Counted from the first letter of the stretch, positions 9,956 to 19,937 are shown. The stretch: 64,000 bases of DNA from Pseudomonas sp. (GCA_030656145.1 JAUSOF010000016.1:23568-87567), one strand, 5' to 3'. A program made the numbers and translations. Notes: a model not told the origin generated them from the letters alone.

Positions 9956-12085
9956 TTAATTCTGCCCCACCGTAGCGACGATGGTGACCTGCTTGTTGTC
10001 CGGGATTTCCTGGTACGCCAGCACATGCACACTCGGCACTGCCAACCTTGCAAACCGCGAGAGCATCGCCCGAACCGGTCCGGCTACCAGCAGGATCACT
10101 GGCTTGCCGAGCATTTCCTGGCGCTGCGCTGCTTCCACCAGGGAACGCTGCAGCTTCTCGGCCATGCCAGGTTCCAGGAGGATGCCCTCCTCGGAGCCTT
10201 GACCGGCCTTCTGTAGACTGTTTAGCAATATCTGTTCCAACCTTGGCTCAAGGGTGATCACAGGCAGCTCCAGCTCTAGTCCCACGATGCTTTGCACGAT
10301 TGCGCGAGCCAGGGCGACCCGAACTACCGCGACCATCGCGGCGGGATCTTGACTCTTCGGCGCCACGTTGGCGATGGCTTCGGCAATGGTGCGAATGTCG
10401 CGCACCGGTACCTGCTCCTGCAGCAGCGCCTGCAACACCTTGAGCAGGGTCGACAACGACACCAGACCCGGCACCAGTTCCTCGGCCAACTTGGGCGAGC
10501 TTTTCGCCAGTTGCTGCATCAGTTGCTGCACTTCTTCATGGCCAAGCAGCTCGTGGGCGTGCTTGTGCAAGACCTGATTGAGGTGAGTGGCGACCACGGT
10601 GCTGGCATCGACCACGGTATAGCCAAGCGATTGCGCCTGATCACGCTGACCAGGGTCGATCCAGACTGCCTCCAGACCGAACGCCGGATCTTTGGCGGCA
10701 ATCCCGTTGAGGGTGCCGAATACCTGGCCCGGATTGATCGCCAACTCGCGATCCGGGTAGACCTCGGCTTCCGCCACGCTGACGCCCATCAGGGTCAGAC
10801 GGTAGGCGCTAGGCTGCAGATCGAGGTTGTCGCGGATGTGCACGGAAGGCATGAGAAACCCCATCTCTTGCGAGAGCTTCTTGCGCACGCCCTTGATCCG
10901 CGCGAGCAGTTGCCCACCCTGGTTACGATCCACCAGCGGAATCAGCCGGTAGCCGACTTCCAGGCCGACCATGTCCACCGGCATCACGTCATCCCAACCA
11001 AGCTCCTTGACCTCCTGGGCGCGCTGGGCCGGTAACAGCTCCTGCTGACGCTTGACCTCATGCACCTCCTCTTCCTTGACCTTGCGCTGCTTGTTGGCAA
11101 TCCAGTAGGCGCCGCCGGCGGCGACCAGGCCGAGACTGATAAAGGAAAAGTGTGGCATGCCGGGCACCAGGCCCATGGCAATCATGATCGCCGCCGCCAC
11201 GGCCAGGGCACGCGGCGAGGCGAACATCTGCCGATTGACCTGGGCGCCCATGTCTTCCGAGCTGGAGACGCGGGTGACCATGATCGCCGCCGCGGTCGAC
11301 AGCAGCAGCGAGGGGATCTGGGCAACCAGGCCGTCACCGATGGTCAGCAGGGTGTAGACCTTGCTGGCGTCGGCGAAGCTCAGGTCGTGCTGGAAGATGC
11401 CGATGGCGATACCGCCAATCAGGTTGATGAACAGAATCAGCAGACCGGCAATGGCGTCGCCGCGGACAAACTTGCTGGCACCGTCCATCGAACCGTAGAA
11501 GTCGGCCTCCTGGGAGACCTCTGCGCGACGTGTCTTGGCTTCCGATTGCTCGATCAAGCCGGCATTCAGATCCGCGTCGATCGCCATTTGCTTGCCGGGC
11601 ATGGCATCCAGGGTAAAACGCGCGCTGACCTCGGAAATCCGCCCGGCGCCCTTGGTCACCACCACGAAGTTGATGATCATGAGGATGGCGAACACCACGA
11701 TACCAACCACATAGTTGCCGCCGATCACCACCTCACCGAAAGCCTGGATCACCTGCCCCGCCGCGCCATCGCCTTCATGACCGTTAAGCAGCACCACGCG
11801 GGTGGAGGCGACGTTCAGCGCCAGGCGGAGCAAGGTCGCCGCCAGCAGGATGGTCGGGAATACCGCGAAATCCAGCGGACGCAAGGCGTAGATGCCAACC
11901 AGCAGTACCACGATCGACAGGGCGATGCTGAAGGTGAACAGCACGTCGAGCAGGAACGGCGGAATCGGCAGCATGACCATGCCGAGCATGACCAGGAGCA
12001 TCAACGGAATGCCCAGATTGCCCTCGCGCAACCCGGACAGGTTGCTGCGCACGTTACCGACCATTTGTGAGCGATCTACTGCCAC
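9956..12085 (-). CDS. flhA: Flagellar type III export gate protein FlhA
   Basis: This 709-residue protein has about eight transmembrane helices in residues 20-320, including the FHIPEP-family signature region (RISEVSARFTLDAMPGKQM, DADLNAGLI), and a cytoplasmic domain from about 350 onward that docks export substrates and chaperones. The reading frame begins with GTG at 12085, only a few bases after a weak GGGGTAGGG sequence; no closer ATG fits the family N-terminus (VDRSQM... corresponds to MDRT... in relatives). An RpoN-type promoter lies 59-73 bp upstream. The gene is followed by flhF. Confidence 0.95.
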   Translation of the reverse strand: MAVDRSQMVGNVRSNLSGLREGNLGIPLMLLVMLGMVMLPIPPFLLDVLFTFSIALSIVVLLVGIYALRPLDFAVFPTILLAATLLRLALNVASTRVVLLNGHEGDGAAGQVIQAFGEVVIGGNYVVGIVVFAILMIINFVVVTKGAGRISEVSARFTLDAMPGKQMAIDADLNAGLIEQSEAKTRRAEVSQEADFYGSMDGASKFVRGDAIAGLLILFINLIGGIAIGIFQHDLSFADASKVYTLLTIGDGLVAQIPSLLLSTAAAIMVTRVSSSEDMGAQVNRQMFASPRALAVAAAIMIAMGLVPGMPHFSFISLGLVAAGGAYWIANKQRKVKEEEVHEVKRQQELLPAQRAQEVKELGWDDVMPVDMVGLEVGYRLIPLVDRNQGGQLLARIKGVRKKLSQEMGFLMPSVHIRDNLDLQPSAYRLTLMGVSVAEAEVYPDRELAINPGQVFGTLNGIAAKDPAFGLEAVWIDPGQRDQAQSLGYTVVDASTVVATHLNQVLHKHAHELLGHEEVQQLMQQLAKSSPKLAEELVPGLVSLSTLLKVLQALLQEQVPVRDIRTIAEAIANVAPKSQDPAAMVAVVRVALARAIVQSIVGLELELPVITLEPRLEQILLNSLQKAGQGSEEGILLEPGMAEKLQRSLVEAAQRQEMLGKPVILLVAGPVRAMLSRFARLAVPSVHVLAYQEIPDNKQVTIVATVGQN

Positions 12086-12143
12086 ATCCCTACCCCAGCT
12101 GATTCAATCTTTTGACGCTAACCGCGCCTTTGCCAAGGGGTTT

Positions 12144-12158
12144 GCAAGAAGCTGTCCA
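12144..12158 (-). promoter_or_regulatory. RpoN (-24/-12) promoter of flhA
   Basis: On the minus strand this reads TGGACA-GCTTC-TTGC. It keeps the invariant GG and GC and correct spacing of the RpoN consensus TGGCAC-N5-TTGC, with two changes in the -24 box. It lies 59 bp before the flhA start, suitable for a leader of about 45 nt. FleQ-activated RpoN promoters at flhA are known in Pseudomonas. Confidence 0.75.
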
Positions 12159-12200
12159 ACTTTGCCTGCGCGGGTTAAGGGATGAAGGGATGAGCAAGCC

Positions 12201-12557
12201 CCGTAGGATGGGTCGGGGCGCGCAGGTTAGCCGCCAAGCCGATATTCGCTCAGGACCGCTGGTTGGGCGCGGCGTAACCCATCGCGGCGCCGGGCCTGCT
12301 GACGCCATGTCGGGTTACGCGGCGCTCGCAGGGCTTGGCTAGCGGTAATCCGGCGGTCAGCGCCGCTAACCCGACCTACACGCTAGGCGGGAGAGTAGTC
12401 GGCAGACATCAATAGCTCGATGGGTATCGCTACGCTCATCACCATCCTACGAACTGTTCCGGCCCCCGTAGGATGGGTTAGCCGCTGAGCCGATTTCGGC
12501 CAATACAGCTGTTTGGGCGCGGCGTAACCCATCGCGGCGTCGGGCCTGCTGACGCCA
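12201..12557. repeat. Intergenic palindromic repeat elements between flhA and flhB
   Basis: This stretch contains no gene. It holds a full-length (about 180 bp, 12201-12380) diverged copy of the palindromic element that begins CCGTAGG and ends in CTAACCCGACCTACA, with an inner pair of arms (GCGGCGTAACCCATC and GTCGGGTTACGCGGC). A short repeat (TCGATGGGTATCGCTACGCTC, 12417-12451) follows, then a half-length copy (12466-12557) that runs up to the flhB stop codon. The same families recur in at least six other gaps of the window. Confidence 0.85.
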
Positions 12558-12559
12558 CC

Positions 12560-13696
12560 CTACTCGTCGCGGCGCAAGTCCGCAGGAATCGGCAGGTCTG
12601 GCAGCGGCACCGGGCGCTTGCCCTTGCCGGCCTGGTACTGGCGAATCTGGTAGACGTAAGCCAGTACCTGAGCGACCGCCAGATAGAGGCCGGCGGGAAT
12701 TTCCTGGTCCAGTTCGGTGGAATAGAACACCGCCCGCGCCAGGGCTGGCGACTCAAGCAGCATGACCTTGTGTTCCTGGGCGATCTCGCGAATCTTCAAC
12801 GCAGTAAAATCGCCGCCCTTGGCCAACAACACCGGTGCATGGCCTTTGGCCGGATCGTATTTCAAGGCGACGGCGAAATGGGTCGGGTTGGTGATCACCA
12901 CATCCGCCTGCGGCACGGCCTGCATCATGCGGCGCTCGGCCATCTCACGCTGCAACTGACGAATGCGCTGCTTGACCTCGGGCTTGCCCTCGCTGTCCTT
13001 GTACTCGTCGCGCACTTCCTGCTTGGTCATCATCATCTTTTGCTTGTTGTCCCAGAGCTGGAACGGCACATCCACCGCCGCAATCAGCACCAGCCCGCAA
13101 GCCATCCACAGGGCGCTCCAGCCGACCACCTGGGCGGCATGCAGGATGGCCATCTCCAACGGCTCATGGGCCATCGCCAGCAAATCGTCGACATTAGCCG
13201 ACAGCACGGCCAGCGCCACCGCAAGTATCAGGGTGAATTTGGCCAGCGCCTTGAGCAGCTCGACCAGCGACTTGGCCGAGAACATCCGTTTGAGGCCGGC
13301 AAACGGATTCATTCGGCTCATTTTGGGCGCCATCGCCTTGGCCGAGAATAGCCAACCACCCAATGAAATCGGGCCGACAATCGAGGCGATCAGCAATGCC
13401 AGAAACAACGGCACCAGGGCATCCACCGCTACTTTGCCGGAGGCCAGCAGCCAGATCATCATGGAGCGTTCATCCATGACCACTTCTCGTGACAGGGAGA
13501 AATTACCGCTCATGATCGACATCAGGGCACTGCCCAGGCTGCCGCCAATGGCCAGCAAACCACCCGCGCCAGCCAGCATGATCGCCAGGGTATTGAGCTC
13601 ACGGGAGCGGGCAGTCTGGCCTTTTTCACGGGACTCACGAATCCGTTTCTCCGTGGGTTCCTCGCTTTTGTCGGCACCGCTTTCCGATTCGGCCAT
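12560..13696 (-). CDS. flhB: Flagellar export switch protein FlhB
   Basis: This 378-residue protein has four transmembrane segments in residues about 30-215 and a cytoplasmic domain with the autocleavage motif Asn270-Pro-Thr-His (DVVITNPTHFAVALKYDP). Cleavage at NPTH switches export from rod/hook to filament substrates, in partnership with the ruler FliK. The N-terminus is highly charged (ESGADKSEEPTEKRIRESREKG), as usual. It is the last gene of the fliLMNOPQR-flhB run, with a 3-bp gap after fliR. Confidence 0.96.
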   Translation of the reverse strand: MAESESGADKSEEPTEKRIRESREKGQTARSRELNTLAIMLAGAGGLLAIGGSLGSALMSIMSGNFSLSREVVMDERSMMIWLLASGKVAVDALVPLFLALLIASIVGPISLGGWLFSAKAMAPKMSRMNPFAGLKRMFSAKSLVELLKALAKFTLILAVALAVLSANVDDLLAMAHEPLEMAILHAAQVVGWSALWMACGLVLIAAVDVPFQLWDNKQKMMMTKQEVRDEYKDSEGKPEVKQRIRQLQREMAERRMMQAVPQADVVITNPTHFAVALKYDPAKGHAPVLLAKGGDFTALKIREIAQEHKVMLLESPALARAVFYSTELDQEIPAGLYLAVAQVLAYVYQIRQYQAGKGKRPVPLPDLPIPADLRRDE

Positions 13697-13699
13697 GGC

Positions 13700-14476
13700 T
13701 TAGCTCGCCCGCGCCATTTCACGCAACAGTTGCAGGGCTTCGCTGGCGAAGTCCTGGTACTGCGCGAGGATATCGGCCATGCCAATCCAGAGAATCACCA
13801 AGCCCATGACCAGTGTCAGCGGAAAACCGATAGAGAAAATATTCAGCTGTGGCGCTGCGCGAGTCATCACCCCGAATGCCAGGTTGACCACCAGCAACGC
13901 GGTGATCGCCGGCAGCACCAGAATCAGCGCCGCGCCTATTACCCAGCCCAGCTTATTGGCCAGGTGCCAATAGTGCTCGACCAGAAAACCACCCCCCACC
14001 GGCAGCGTCACGAAGCTCTCGGCCAGCACCTCAAAGACCACCAGATGGCCGTTCATGGCGAGAAACAGCAAGGTCACTAGCATCAGCAGAAACTGCCCGA
14101 TTACCGCCACCGAGATACCGTTGGCCGGGTCGACCATGGAGGCAAAACCCAGGCCCATCTGCGTCGCCACGATCTGCCCGGCGATAACGAACGCATGGAA
14201 GAACAGCTGCAGAATAAACCCCAGCATCACCCCGATCAGCACCTCCTGGGCGATCAGAATAAACGTCGACAGGCTCAGCGCATCGACCTGCGGCATCGGC
14301 GGCAGGTTGGGCATCAGCACCACACAAATCGCCAGTGACAAGTACAAACGCACGCGCATCGGCACCAACTGCGTGCCAATGATCGGCATCACCATCAACA
14401 GCGCCGCGATACGAAACAGCGGCAGCAGGAAAGAACCCACCCAGCCACCGATCTGCGCCTCAGTCAGCTCCAGCAT
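13700..14476 (-). CDS. fliR: Flagellar export gate protein FliR
   Basis: This is a 258-residue hydrophobic export-gate component with about six membrane segments and the family stretches MGLGFASMVDPANG and VVNLAFGVMTRAAPQLNIF. It forms the FliP5Q4R1 core of the type III export channel. ATG 14476 gives MLELTEAQIGGWVG; eight extra codons upstream (GTG at 14500) lack a better ribosome site. It is preceded by fliQ (56-bp gap). Confidence 0.95.
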   Translation of the reverse strand: MLELTEAQIGGWVGSFLLPLFRIAALLMVMPIIGTQLVPMRVRLYLSLAICVVLMPNLPPMPQVDALSLSTFILIAQEVLIGVMLGFILQLFFHAFVIAGQIVATQMGLGFASMVDPANGISVAVIGQFLLMLVTLLFLAMNGHLVVFEVLAESFVTLPVGGGFLVEHYWHLANKLGWVIGAALILVLPAITALLVVNLAFGVMTRAAPQLNIFSIGFPLTLVMGLVILWIGMADILAQYQDFASEALQLLREMARAS

Positions 14477-14532
14477 GGCAAAGCCCAATACCGAGACCAA
14501 GAAGAGCGCACAGTCGATTTAGGCATGGCCGT

Positions 14533-14802
14533 TCAGCCGATCAACATGGGAATGTTCATGATCAAGTTCTGCGTGTACTCCATCAACTGCTGAGCCAGCC
14601 AGGGCCCGGCAACGATCAGGGTGACCAGAATCACCAGCAAGCGCGGCAGAAAGCTCAGGGTCTGCTCGTTGATCTGGGTCGCAGCCTGGAACATGGCGAC
14701 CATCAAGCCGACCAGCAGACTGGGCACCACGACGGTTGCGACTATCACTGCAGTCAGCCACAGCGCCTCGCGAAACAGGTCAACGGCTACCTCGGGCGTC
14801 AT
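14533..14802 (-). CDS. fliQ: Flagellar export gate protein FliQ
   Basis: This 89-residue protein has two transmembrane helices (about 15-40 and 52-75) and the family core SLLVGLMVAMFQAATQINEQTLSF. It is part of the FliPQR export gate. It lies two bases after fliP, so the two are almost certainly translated together. Confidence 0.95.
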   Translation of the reverse strand: MTPEVAVDLFREALWLTAVIVATVVVPSLLVGLMVAMFQAATQINEQTLSFLPRLLVILVTLIVAGPWLAQQLMEYTQNLIMNIPMLIG

Positions 14803-14804
14803 GC

Positions 14805-15575
14805 TCAGGTTCCTCCGAAGCTAGCGGCAAGGGTGCCCATGATCAGCGCCCAGCCATCGATCAGAACGAACAACATGATTTTGAACGGCAGGGAAATGAT
14901 CAGCGGCGAGAGCATCATCATACCCATGGCCATGAGAATACTGGCCACCACCAGATCAATCACCAGGAACGGGATGAAGATCATGAAACCGATCTGAAAC
15001 GCGGTTTTCAGCTCGGAGGTGACAAACGCCGGCACCAGGATAACCAGCGGTGCATCTTCCGGGCTGGCGATGTCGGTACGCTTGGACAAGCGTACGAACA
15101 ACTCCAGATCACTCTCGCGCGTCTGCGCCAGCATGAAGTTCTTCAGTGGTACCTCGGCCCGGGCAATCGCCTCCTGAGCCGGCAATTGCTCATTGAGATA
15201 GGGTTGCAAGGCATCCTCATTAATCTTCTCGAACACCGGCGCCATGATGAACAGGGTAAGAAACAACGCCAGTCCGACCAGAATCTGGTTGGACGGCGTC
15301 TGCTGCAAGCCCAGCGCCTGACGCAGGATGGAGAACACGATGATGATGCGGGTGAAGCTGGTCATCAACATAACGAAGGCTGGGATGAAGCTCAGCGCCG
15401 TCATGATCAACAGGATCTGCAGGCTAACCGAGTACTCCTGCTGGCCTTCGGTGTCAGTACTCAGGGTGATCGCCGGGATCGACAACGGGCTGTCGGCAGC
15501 AAACACCTGGCCCGCGAAGACCATGGGCCCGAGCAGCGTGACCAGTACAACCAGCAGCAGGCGCAACGTACTCAT
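14805..15575 (-). CDS. fliP: Flagellar export gate protein FliP
   Basis: This 256-residue protein has a cleavable signal peptide (about 1-26, ending VFA), then four membrane segments and the FliP signatures [19 protein letters not shown] and [25 protein letters not shown]. It is the main subunit of the export pore. The start is ATG 15575, whose A is the last base of the fliO TGA stop (TGATG), a typical coupled junction. Confidence 0.96.
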   Translation of the reverse strand: MSTLRLLLVVLVTLLGPMVFAGQVFAADSPLSIPAITLSTDTEGQQEYSVSLQILLIMTALSFIPAFVMLMTSFTRIIIVFSILRQALGLQQTPSNQILVGLALFLTLFIMAPVFEKINEDALQPYLNEQLPAQEAIARAEVPLKNFMLAQTRESDLELFVRLSKRTDIASPEDAPLVILVPAFVTSELKTAFQIGFMIFIPFLVIDLVVASILMAMGMMMLSPLIISLPFKIMLFVLIDGWALIMGTLAASFGGT

Positions 15576-16009
15576 CAAGACTTGTCCTTCTGATCCTTGG
15601 CCAGCAACCCCATCAGGCGCTGGGCGAACTCGCTAGAGGCCGGCTCGCCGTCAGGCGAATGCACCGGATCTTTCAGCACATGCAGGGGCGCAATGCGTCC
15701 CGGCGTCAGCCCCAGGAGGACCTGCTCACCGCCGACCTGAACCAGCACCAGCCGATCACGCGGGCTGAGCGCCTGGCTGGCGACTATCTTGATCACCTGC
15801 TGGCCACCCCGCGGACCGAACTGCTGCACGCGACGCATCAGCCAGGCGAGCAGGAAAATCAGGCCAATAACCAATAACAAGCCAAGCAGCAACTGCAGCA
15901 GTTGCCCGGCGATGCCGCTGCTGGCAATAGGCGCGACCGCTTGCGCCGCCGGTTCAGCGGCCAAAGCAGTGAGCGGCAGGAGCAAGGAAACGCCGAACAA
16001 TTTGTGCAT
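15575..16009 (-). CDS. fliO: Flagellar export accessory protein FliO
   Basis: This 144-residue bitopic membrane protein has an N-terminal hydrophobic stretch (1-18), a second strong transmembrane segment (about 35-57, [20 protein letters not shown]) and a cytoplasmic domain with the family pattern [25 protein letters not shown]. FliO acts as a scaffold for FliP-ring assembly. It overlaps fliP by one base and follows fliN after a 75-bp gap. Confidence 0.93.
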   Translation of the reverse strand: MHKLFGVSLLLPLTALAAEPAAQAVAPIASSGIAGQLLQLLLGLLLVIGLIFLLAWLMRRVQQFGPRGGQQVIKIVASQALSPRDRLVLVQVGGEQVLLGLTPGRIAPLHVLKDPVHSPDGEPASSEFAQRLMGLLAKDQKDKS

Positions 16010-16084
16010 AGTCGGACTCTATCGGCACATTAACAGGCCGTTGAAAAACTACTACATTGGCAAAAGTGCGTTAAAAATGGTTGG

Positions 16085-16555
16085 TTAACGCAGCTTCTTG
16101 ATCCGCTCGCTGGGGCTGATCACGTCGGTCAGGCGGATGCCGAACTTCTCGTTGACCACCACCACTTCACCGTGGGCGATCAGAGTGCCGTTGACCAATA
16201 CGTCCAGCGGCTCGCCAGCGAGACGATCGAGTTCGATCACCGAGCCCTGATTGAGCTGCAGCAAGTTACGGATGGTGATATCGGTGTTGCCGACTTCCAT
16301 GGAGATCGATACCGGAATATCGAGAATCACATCGAGGTTCGGCCCTTCCAGATTGACCGGAAGATTGCCCCTGGGCGCGCTGCCAAACTCTTCCATGGGT
16401 GCGCGTGGCGCACTCGGCGCAGCAGCGCCACCAACGGCGAGCATGGCATCGATATCATCCTGATTGGCGTCGTCGCCGGACTCGGAAAGGGCAGCTGCCC
16501 ACTCATCGGCCAGGGCCTGCTCCTCGGGGGAGGTCTGTTCGTCTTCGTCTGCCAT
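16085..16555 (-). CDS. fliN: Flagellar motor switch protein FliN
   Basis: This 156-residue switch protein has an acidic, variable N-terminal region (about 1-70) and a C-terminal SpoA domain (LDIPVSISMEVGNTDITIRN, VIELDRLAGEPLDVLVNG, GEVVVVNEKFGIRL). It forms the base of the C-ring with FliM and docks the FliH-FliI export complex. The order fliM-fliN-fliO is standard; 62 bp separate it from fliM. Confidence 0.96.
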   Translation of the reverse strand: MADEDEQTSPEEQALADEWAAALSESGDDANQDDIDAMLAVGGAAAPSAPRAPMEEFGSAPRGNLPVNLEGPNLDVILDIPVSISMEVGNTDITIRNLLQLNQGSVIELDRLAGEPLDVLVNGTLIAHGEVVVVNEKFGIRLTDVISPSERIKKLR

Positions 16556-16617
16556 CGTCTGTCCTCGGCTGGCTTGTAGCGGATTGGGCGAGCACTACGC
16601 TGTTCAATGACAGCCTG

Positions 16618-17589
16618 TCAGCGCTGGCGGTCGATGGGTTCTAACACTTGCAGCGCCAGATTACCTTTGTGCGCGCCAAGCTTGACCTTGAAGGCCGGCA
16701 CACCATTGGCACACAGGATTACATGCTCGGGAATATCCACCGGGATCACATCGCCCGGCTGCATATGAAGGATGTCGCGCAGCTTTAACTGACGCCTGGC
16801 CACAGTAGCGCCGAGGGGCACGCTGACATCCATGATGTCTTCGCGCAGGGACTTGACCCAGCGCTCGTCCTGATCGTCGACATCGGACTGGAAACCGGCA
16901 TCGAGCATCTCGCGAATCGGCTCGATCATCGAATAGGGCATGGTGATGTGCAGATCGCCGCCACCGCCATCCAGTTCGATATGGAAGGTCGACACCACAA
17001 TGACCTCACTCGGACTGACGATGTTGGCCAGGGCCGGGTTGACTTCCGAGTTGACGTACTCGAAGTTGATATCCAGCACCGCGTGCCAGGCCTCGCGCAG
17101 GTCGATAAACGCCTGATCGAGCACCATGCGCACCACCCGCAGTTCGGTCGGGGTAAATTCACGCCCTTCGATTTTCGCGTGACGGCCATCACCGCCGAAA
17201 AAATTGTCGACCAGCTTGAACACCAGCTTGGCATCCAGGATAAACAGGCCGGTGCCACGCAGCGGCTTCATCTTCACCAGATTAAGGCTGGTCGGCACAT
17301 ACAGCGAATGCACGTACTCGCCGAACTTCATCACCTGCACACCACCCACCGCCACGTCTGCCGAGCGGCGTAGCAGATTGAACATGCTGACGCGGGTGTA
17401 GCGGGCAAAACGCTCGTTGATCATTTCCAGGGTCGGCATGCGCCCACGAACGATGCGGTCCTGGCTGGTCAGGTCATATTGCTTGACGCTCCCGGGTTCG
17501 ACTTCGTCCTCGGCATCGACCAGCCCGTCATCGACGCCGTGCAGCAGCGCATCGATTTCATCCTGGGAAAGCAGGTCTTGCACAGCCAT
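16618..17589 (-). CDS. fliM: Flagellar motor switch protein FliM
   Basis: This is the 323-residue C-ring protein that receives CheY-P. The N-terminal CheY-binding peptide LSQDEIDALL is at 7-16; a CheC-like middle domain follows (RVSMFNLLRRSADVAVGG, DNFFGGDG) and a C-terminal SpoA domain (about 235-315). FliM connects FliG to FliN. It lies in the fliL operon, 58 bp after fliL. Confidence 0.97.
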   Translation of the reverse strand: MAVQDLLSQDEIDALLHGVDDGLVDAEDEVEPGSVKQYDLTSQDRIVRGRMPTLEMINERFARYTRVSMFNLLRRSADVAVGGVQVMKFGEYVHSLYVPTSLNLVKMKPLRGTGLFILDAKLVFKLVDNFFGGDGRHAKIEGREFTPTELRVVRMVLDQAFIDLREAWHAVLDINFEYVNSEVNPALANIVSPSEVIVVSTFHIELDGGGGDLHITMPYSMIEPIREMLDAGFQSDVDDQDERWVKSLREDIMDVSVPLGATVARRQLKLRDILHMQPGDVIPVDIPEHVILCANGVPAFKVKLGAHKGNLALQVLEPIDRQR

Positions 17590-17647
17590 GTGGAGCTCCC
17601 CTGTAGGGTCTTGTAAGACAGTTCACGCTGGCGCGGCGAACATGCCC

Positions 17648-18169
17648 TTATTGCAGAACCAGGTTGGTGAACAGCACTTGCTCGACGGTCAACTTTCCCG
17701 TCTCCTGCTGCGCCAGTTCCTGCACGCTGGCCGTAGCCTGCTGACGCAACATTTCCTTGCCCACCGGGGTAATCAACGTCTCGAAATCCTGACCGGAGAA
17801 CAGCATCACCAGCCGATTGCGCAACACCGGCATATGCACCTTGAGCGCATCGAGCGCCGCCTGATCGCGTACCAGCAAGGCAACGCTGACCTGCATATAA
17901 CGCGCTCGCCCGTTATGGGTGAAGTTGACCACAAACGCCGGCACCAGCTCTTCGTAAATCGCCGCTTGCTTAACGGGCACTGCGGGTTCTGCAGACGCGG
18001 TCTCGGCGTCACTCTTGGGCGCGTCTTTATTGAGGAAGTACAAGGTGCCACCCACCGAGAGACCCACCGCCAGAAGCACGACCACGACAATCACGATGAT
18101 GAGCTTCAACTTGCCGCCAGGTTTGCCCTCTGCGGGGGCCGAGTCTTGAGCCGCGTCTTTCTTAGCCAT
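17648..18169 (-). CDS. fliL: Flagellar basal body-associated protein FliL
   Basis: This 173-residue protein has a short cytoplasmic N-terminus rich in Lys/Ala, one transmembrane helix (about 21-46, LIIVIVVVVLLAVGLSVGGTL) and a periplasmic stomatin-like domain (YEELVPAFVVNFTHNGRARYMQVSVALL). FliL surrounds and supports the stator. It is the first gene of its operon, with an RpoN promoter 52 bp upstream. Confidence 0.95.
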   Translation of the reverse strand: MAKKDAAQDSAPAEGKPGGKLKLIIVIVVVVLLAVGLSVGGTLYFLNKDAPKSDAETASAEPAVPVKQAAIYEELVPAFVVNFTHNGRARYMQVSVALLVRDQAALDALKVHMPVLRNRLVMLFSGQDFETLITPVGKEMLRQQATASVQELAQQETGKLTVEQVLFTNLVLQ

Positions 18170-18220
18170 GCCAATTATCCGTCACTAATCGGAGTTCAAT
18201 CCGTGTTCAAAGGGTTGAGA

Positions 18221-18235
18221 GCAAGTGTTATGCCA
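18221..18235 (-). promoter_or_regulatory. RpoN (-24/-12) promoter of the fliLMNOPQR-flhB operon
   Basis: The minus strand reads TGGCAT-AACAC-TTGC, a near-perfect match to TGGCAC-N5-TTGC with exact spacing. It lies 52 bp before the fliL ATG. This fits the known FleQ/RpoN control of this operon in Pseudomonas. Confidence 0.9.
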
Positions 18236-18339
18236 GATTGCAACTGCCCGCAGTTGATCGGGCACCGGCCATGCGACACAGCCAGACAATCGCGTACGCA
18301 TGAGCAATCGCGCTTCGACTCAACAATGGCCAGCGGGTA

Positions 18340-18660
18340 TACCAGTCTCGCCCCTTGCTGTCACCCGAAAACGCCTGCTCGACCCGATTGCGGGGCCAGG
18401 CGGCTATCGGTTCGGTGCTCAGGGCGAGGCTTTTGCAGGAAGAGGCGGGCCGCGGGGCTTGAGCGCAGCGATGCCCATCGACCGGTTGCGCCGCCGGGTT
18501 TTATTGATTGGCCGCAGATCGTCGTGATGGGTATCGCTGCGCTCAACACCATCCTACGGATGGATGGCCGCAGCGTTTTTGCAGGAAGCGGCGGGCCGCG
18601 TAGGCTTGAGCATAGCGATACCCATCGACCGGTTGCTCAAGCGAGACGCGAGACTACTCG
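18340..18660. repeat. Repeat-filled gap between fliL promoter and fliK
   Basis: No gene is seen here. Two direct copies of a roughly 60-bp unit (about 18431-18490 and 18569-18635) share TTTGCAGGAAG..GGCGGGCCGCG and GCGATRCCCATCGACCGGTTG. Between them lies an inverted copy of the short repeat GATGGGTATCGCTGCGCTCA (about 18527-18557), so stretches can fold on each other. This block lies downstream of the fliK stop in the fliK-to-fliL direction. Confidence 0.7.
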
Positions 18661-18665
18661 GCCCA

Positions 18666-19937
18666 TCAGGCGTAGTAGTCGACCATGCCGCGCCCACTGC
18701 CGGACAAGCTGCCATTAGACTCTAAACCCAGGGGCGCAAGCTCCTCCTCACCCCCACCCAGCAGGTCATTGTCGCTCCCGTCACGCCCCCGGCCATCCCC
18801 GCCCTGCTCCTGACCCTGCCAGCCGCGATTGAGCGACTGATCAGAAACGTTCACATCGAGCAGGTTCATGCCTTGCTGGGCGAACATCTCGCGCAGCCGG
18901 TGCATCTGCCCTTCGAGGGCTTCACGCACCCCGGCATGGGCGCTGGCGAAGGTCACCTGGGTCTGCTCCTGATTGACACTGATGCGCACTTCGAGGCGCC
19001 CCAGTTCGGCCGGATCAAGCTGGATCTCGGCAGACTTGAGGTTCTGGCTGGAGAGCAACATCACCCGATCCACTACCGCCTCACTCCAGCCGGCCTGCTG
19101 CATGGGTACCGGCTGGCCAGCCATTAGCCCGGCGCGGGGTGCTTGCGCGGTCTGCTGGGCAACTGCCTGACTCAGCGCACTAAGCCTGGCGACGAAGTTC
19201 TCCGGACGGGTATCGGCGGCGCTTTCCTTGAGCGCCTCCAGCCCCTGCGTGGTCAGTTCAAGCGCCGGCAGTTCAGCCTCAGGCTCTGCCTGCTGAGCGC
19301 CCATGGCCGCGATGGCGCTGGCAAAACTTTGCCCGGCGCTTTGTGCCGTTTGCGTCGCAACGCCGGCCGGGGTGCCCTGCTCGGCCACTGCAGCCTTGGC
19401 TTTGGCGCCCAATTCCAAGGCCATACGCACGGCAGGCAGTTGCTCCAGAGCATCCAGCTCGGGATCGCCGTTGGCAGCCGGCAACTGGGTCAGCGGCGAC
19501 CAGGCACCCGGCAGTGCTGCAGTCATCAGTGGTTGCGTCTCGCCAGCGAGGCCCAAGCCTGCAGTCTCGTCGTCCAGCGGTTGCTGGCCGAGCATACCCA
19601 ACGCAAGCAACGGATCGAGGGCAGGATCATCCACGCCAGTCTCGCTCGGCAAAAGCTTGCCGCTATCGGCAAACTGCGACGGCTGGCTAGCCGTCGCAAC
19701 CCCCGGTGTTGGCGAATTTTGCGCATCCTGCGCTGCCGGTTTCGCGTCGCGATTGGGCTTGGCAGACGTATCGCTGCGCTCTGCAGCTTTGGCCTGACGC
19801 TCCTTGGCAAATACCTGAGCAAAACTGGAAGCCTCGTTCCTGCGGGGCTCGGCCGGTTTTTCCGGGGCTTTGCCTGCAGACGTCTTCGGCTTTATTTGCG
19901 GTGTCGACCGGAGGAGTGGATCGGGGGCGACGGCCAT
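18666..19937 (-). CDS. fliK: Flagellar hook-length control protein FliK
   Basis: This 423-residue protein has a long, low-complexity N-terminal part rich in Ala, Pro, Gln and Glu (the ruler region, poorly conserved) and a C-terminal Flg_hook domain (SQNLKSAEIQLDPAELGRLEVRI, then VTFASAHAGVREALEGQMHRLREMF). It measures the hook and triggers the FlhB export switch. ATG 19937 is chosen because GGAG lies seven bases before it; another ATG two codons upstream (19943) is too close to that site. It carries its own RpoN promoter. Confidence 0.93.
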   Translation of the reverse strand: MAVAPDPLLRSTPQIKPKTSAGKAPEKPAEPRRNEASSFAQVFAKERQAKAAERSDTSAKPNRDAKPAAQDAQNSPTPGVATASQPSQFADSGKLLPSETGVDDPALDPLLALGMLGQQPLDDETAGLGLAGETQPLMTAALPGAWSPLTQLPAANGDPELDALEQLPAVRMALELGAKAKAAVAEQGTPAGVATQTAQSAGQSFASAIAAMGAQQAEPEAELPALELTTQGLEALKESAADTRPENFVARLSALSQAVAQQTAQAPRAGLMAGQPVPMQQAGWSEAVVDRVMLLSSQNLKSAEIQLDPAELGRLEVRISVNQEQTQVTFASAHAGVREALEGQMHRLREMFAQQGMNLLDVNVSDQSLNRGWQGQEQGGDGRGRDGSDNDLLGGGEEELAPLGLESNGSLSGSGRGMVDYYA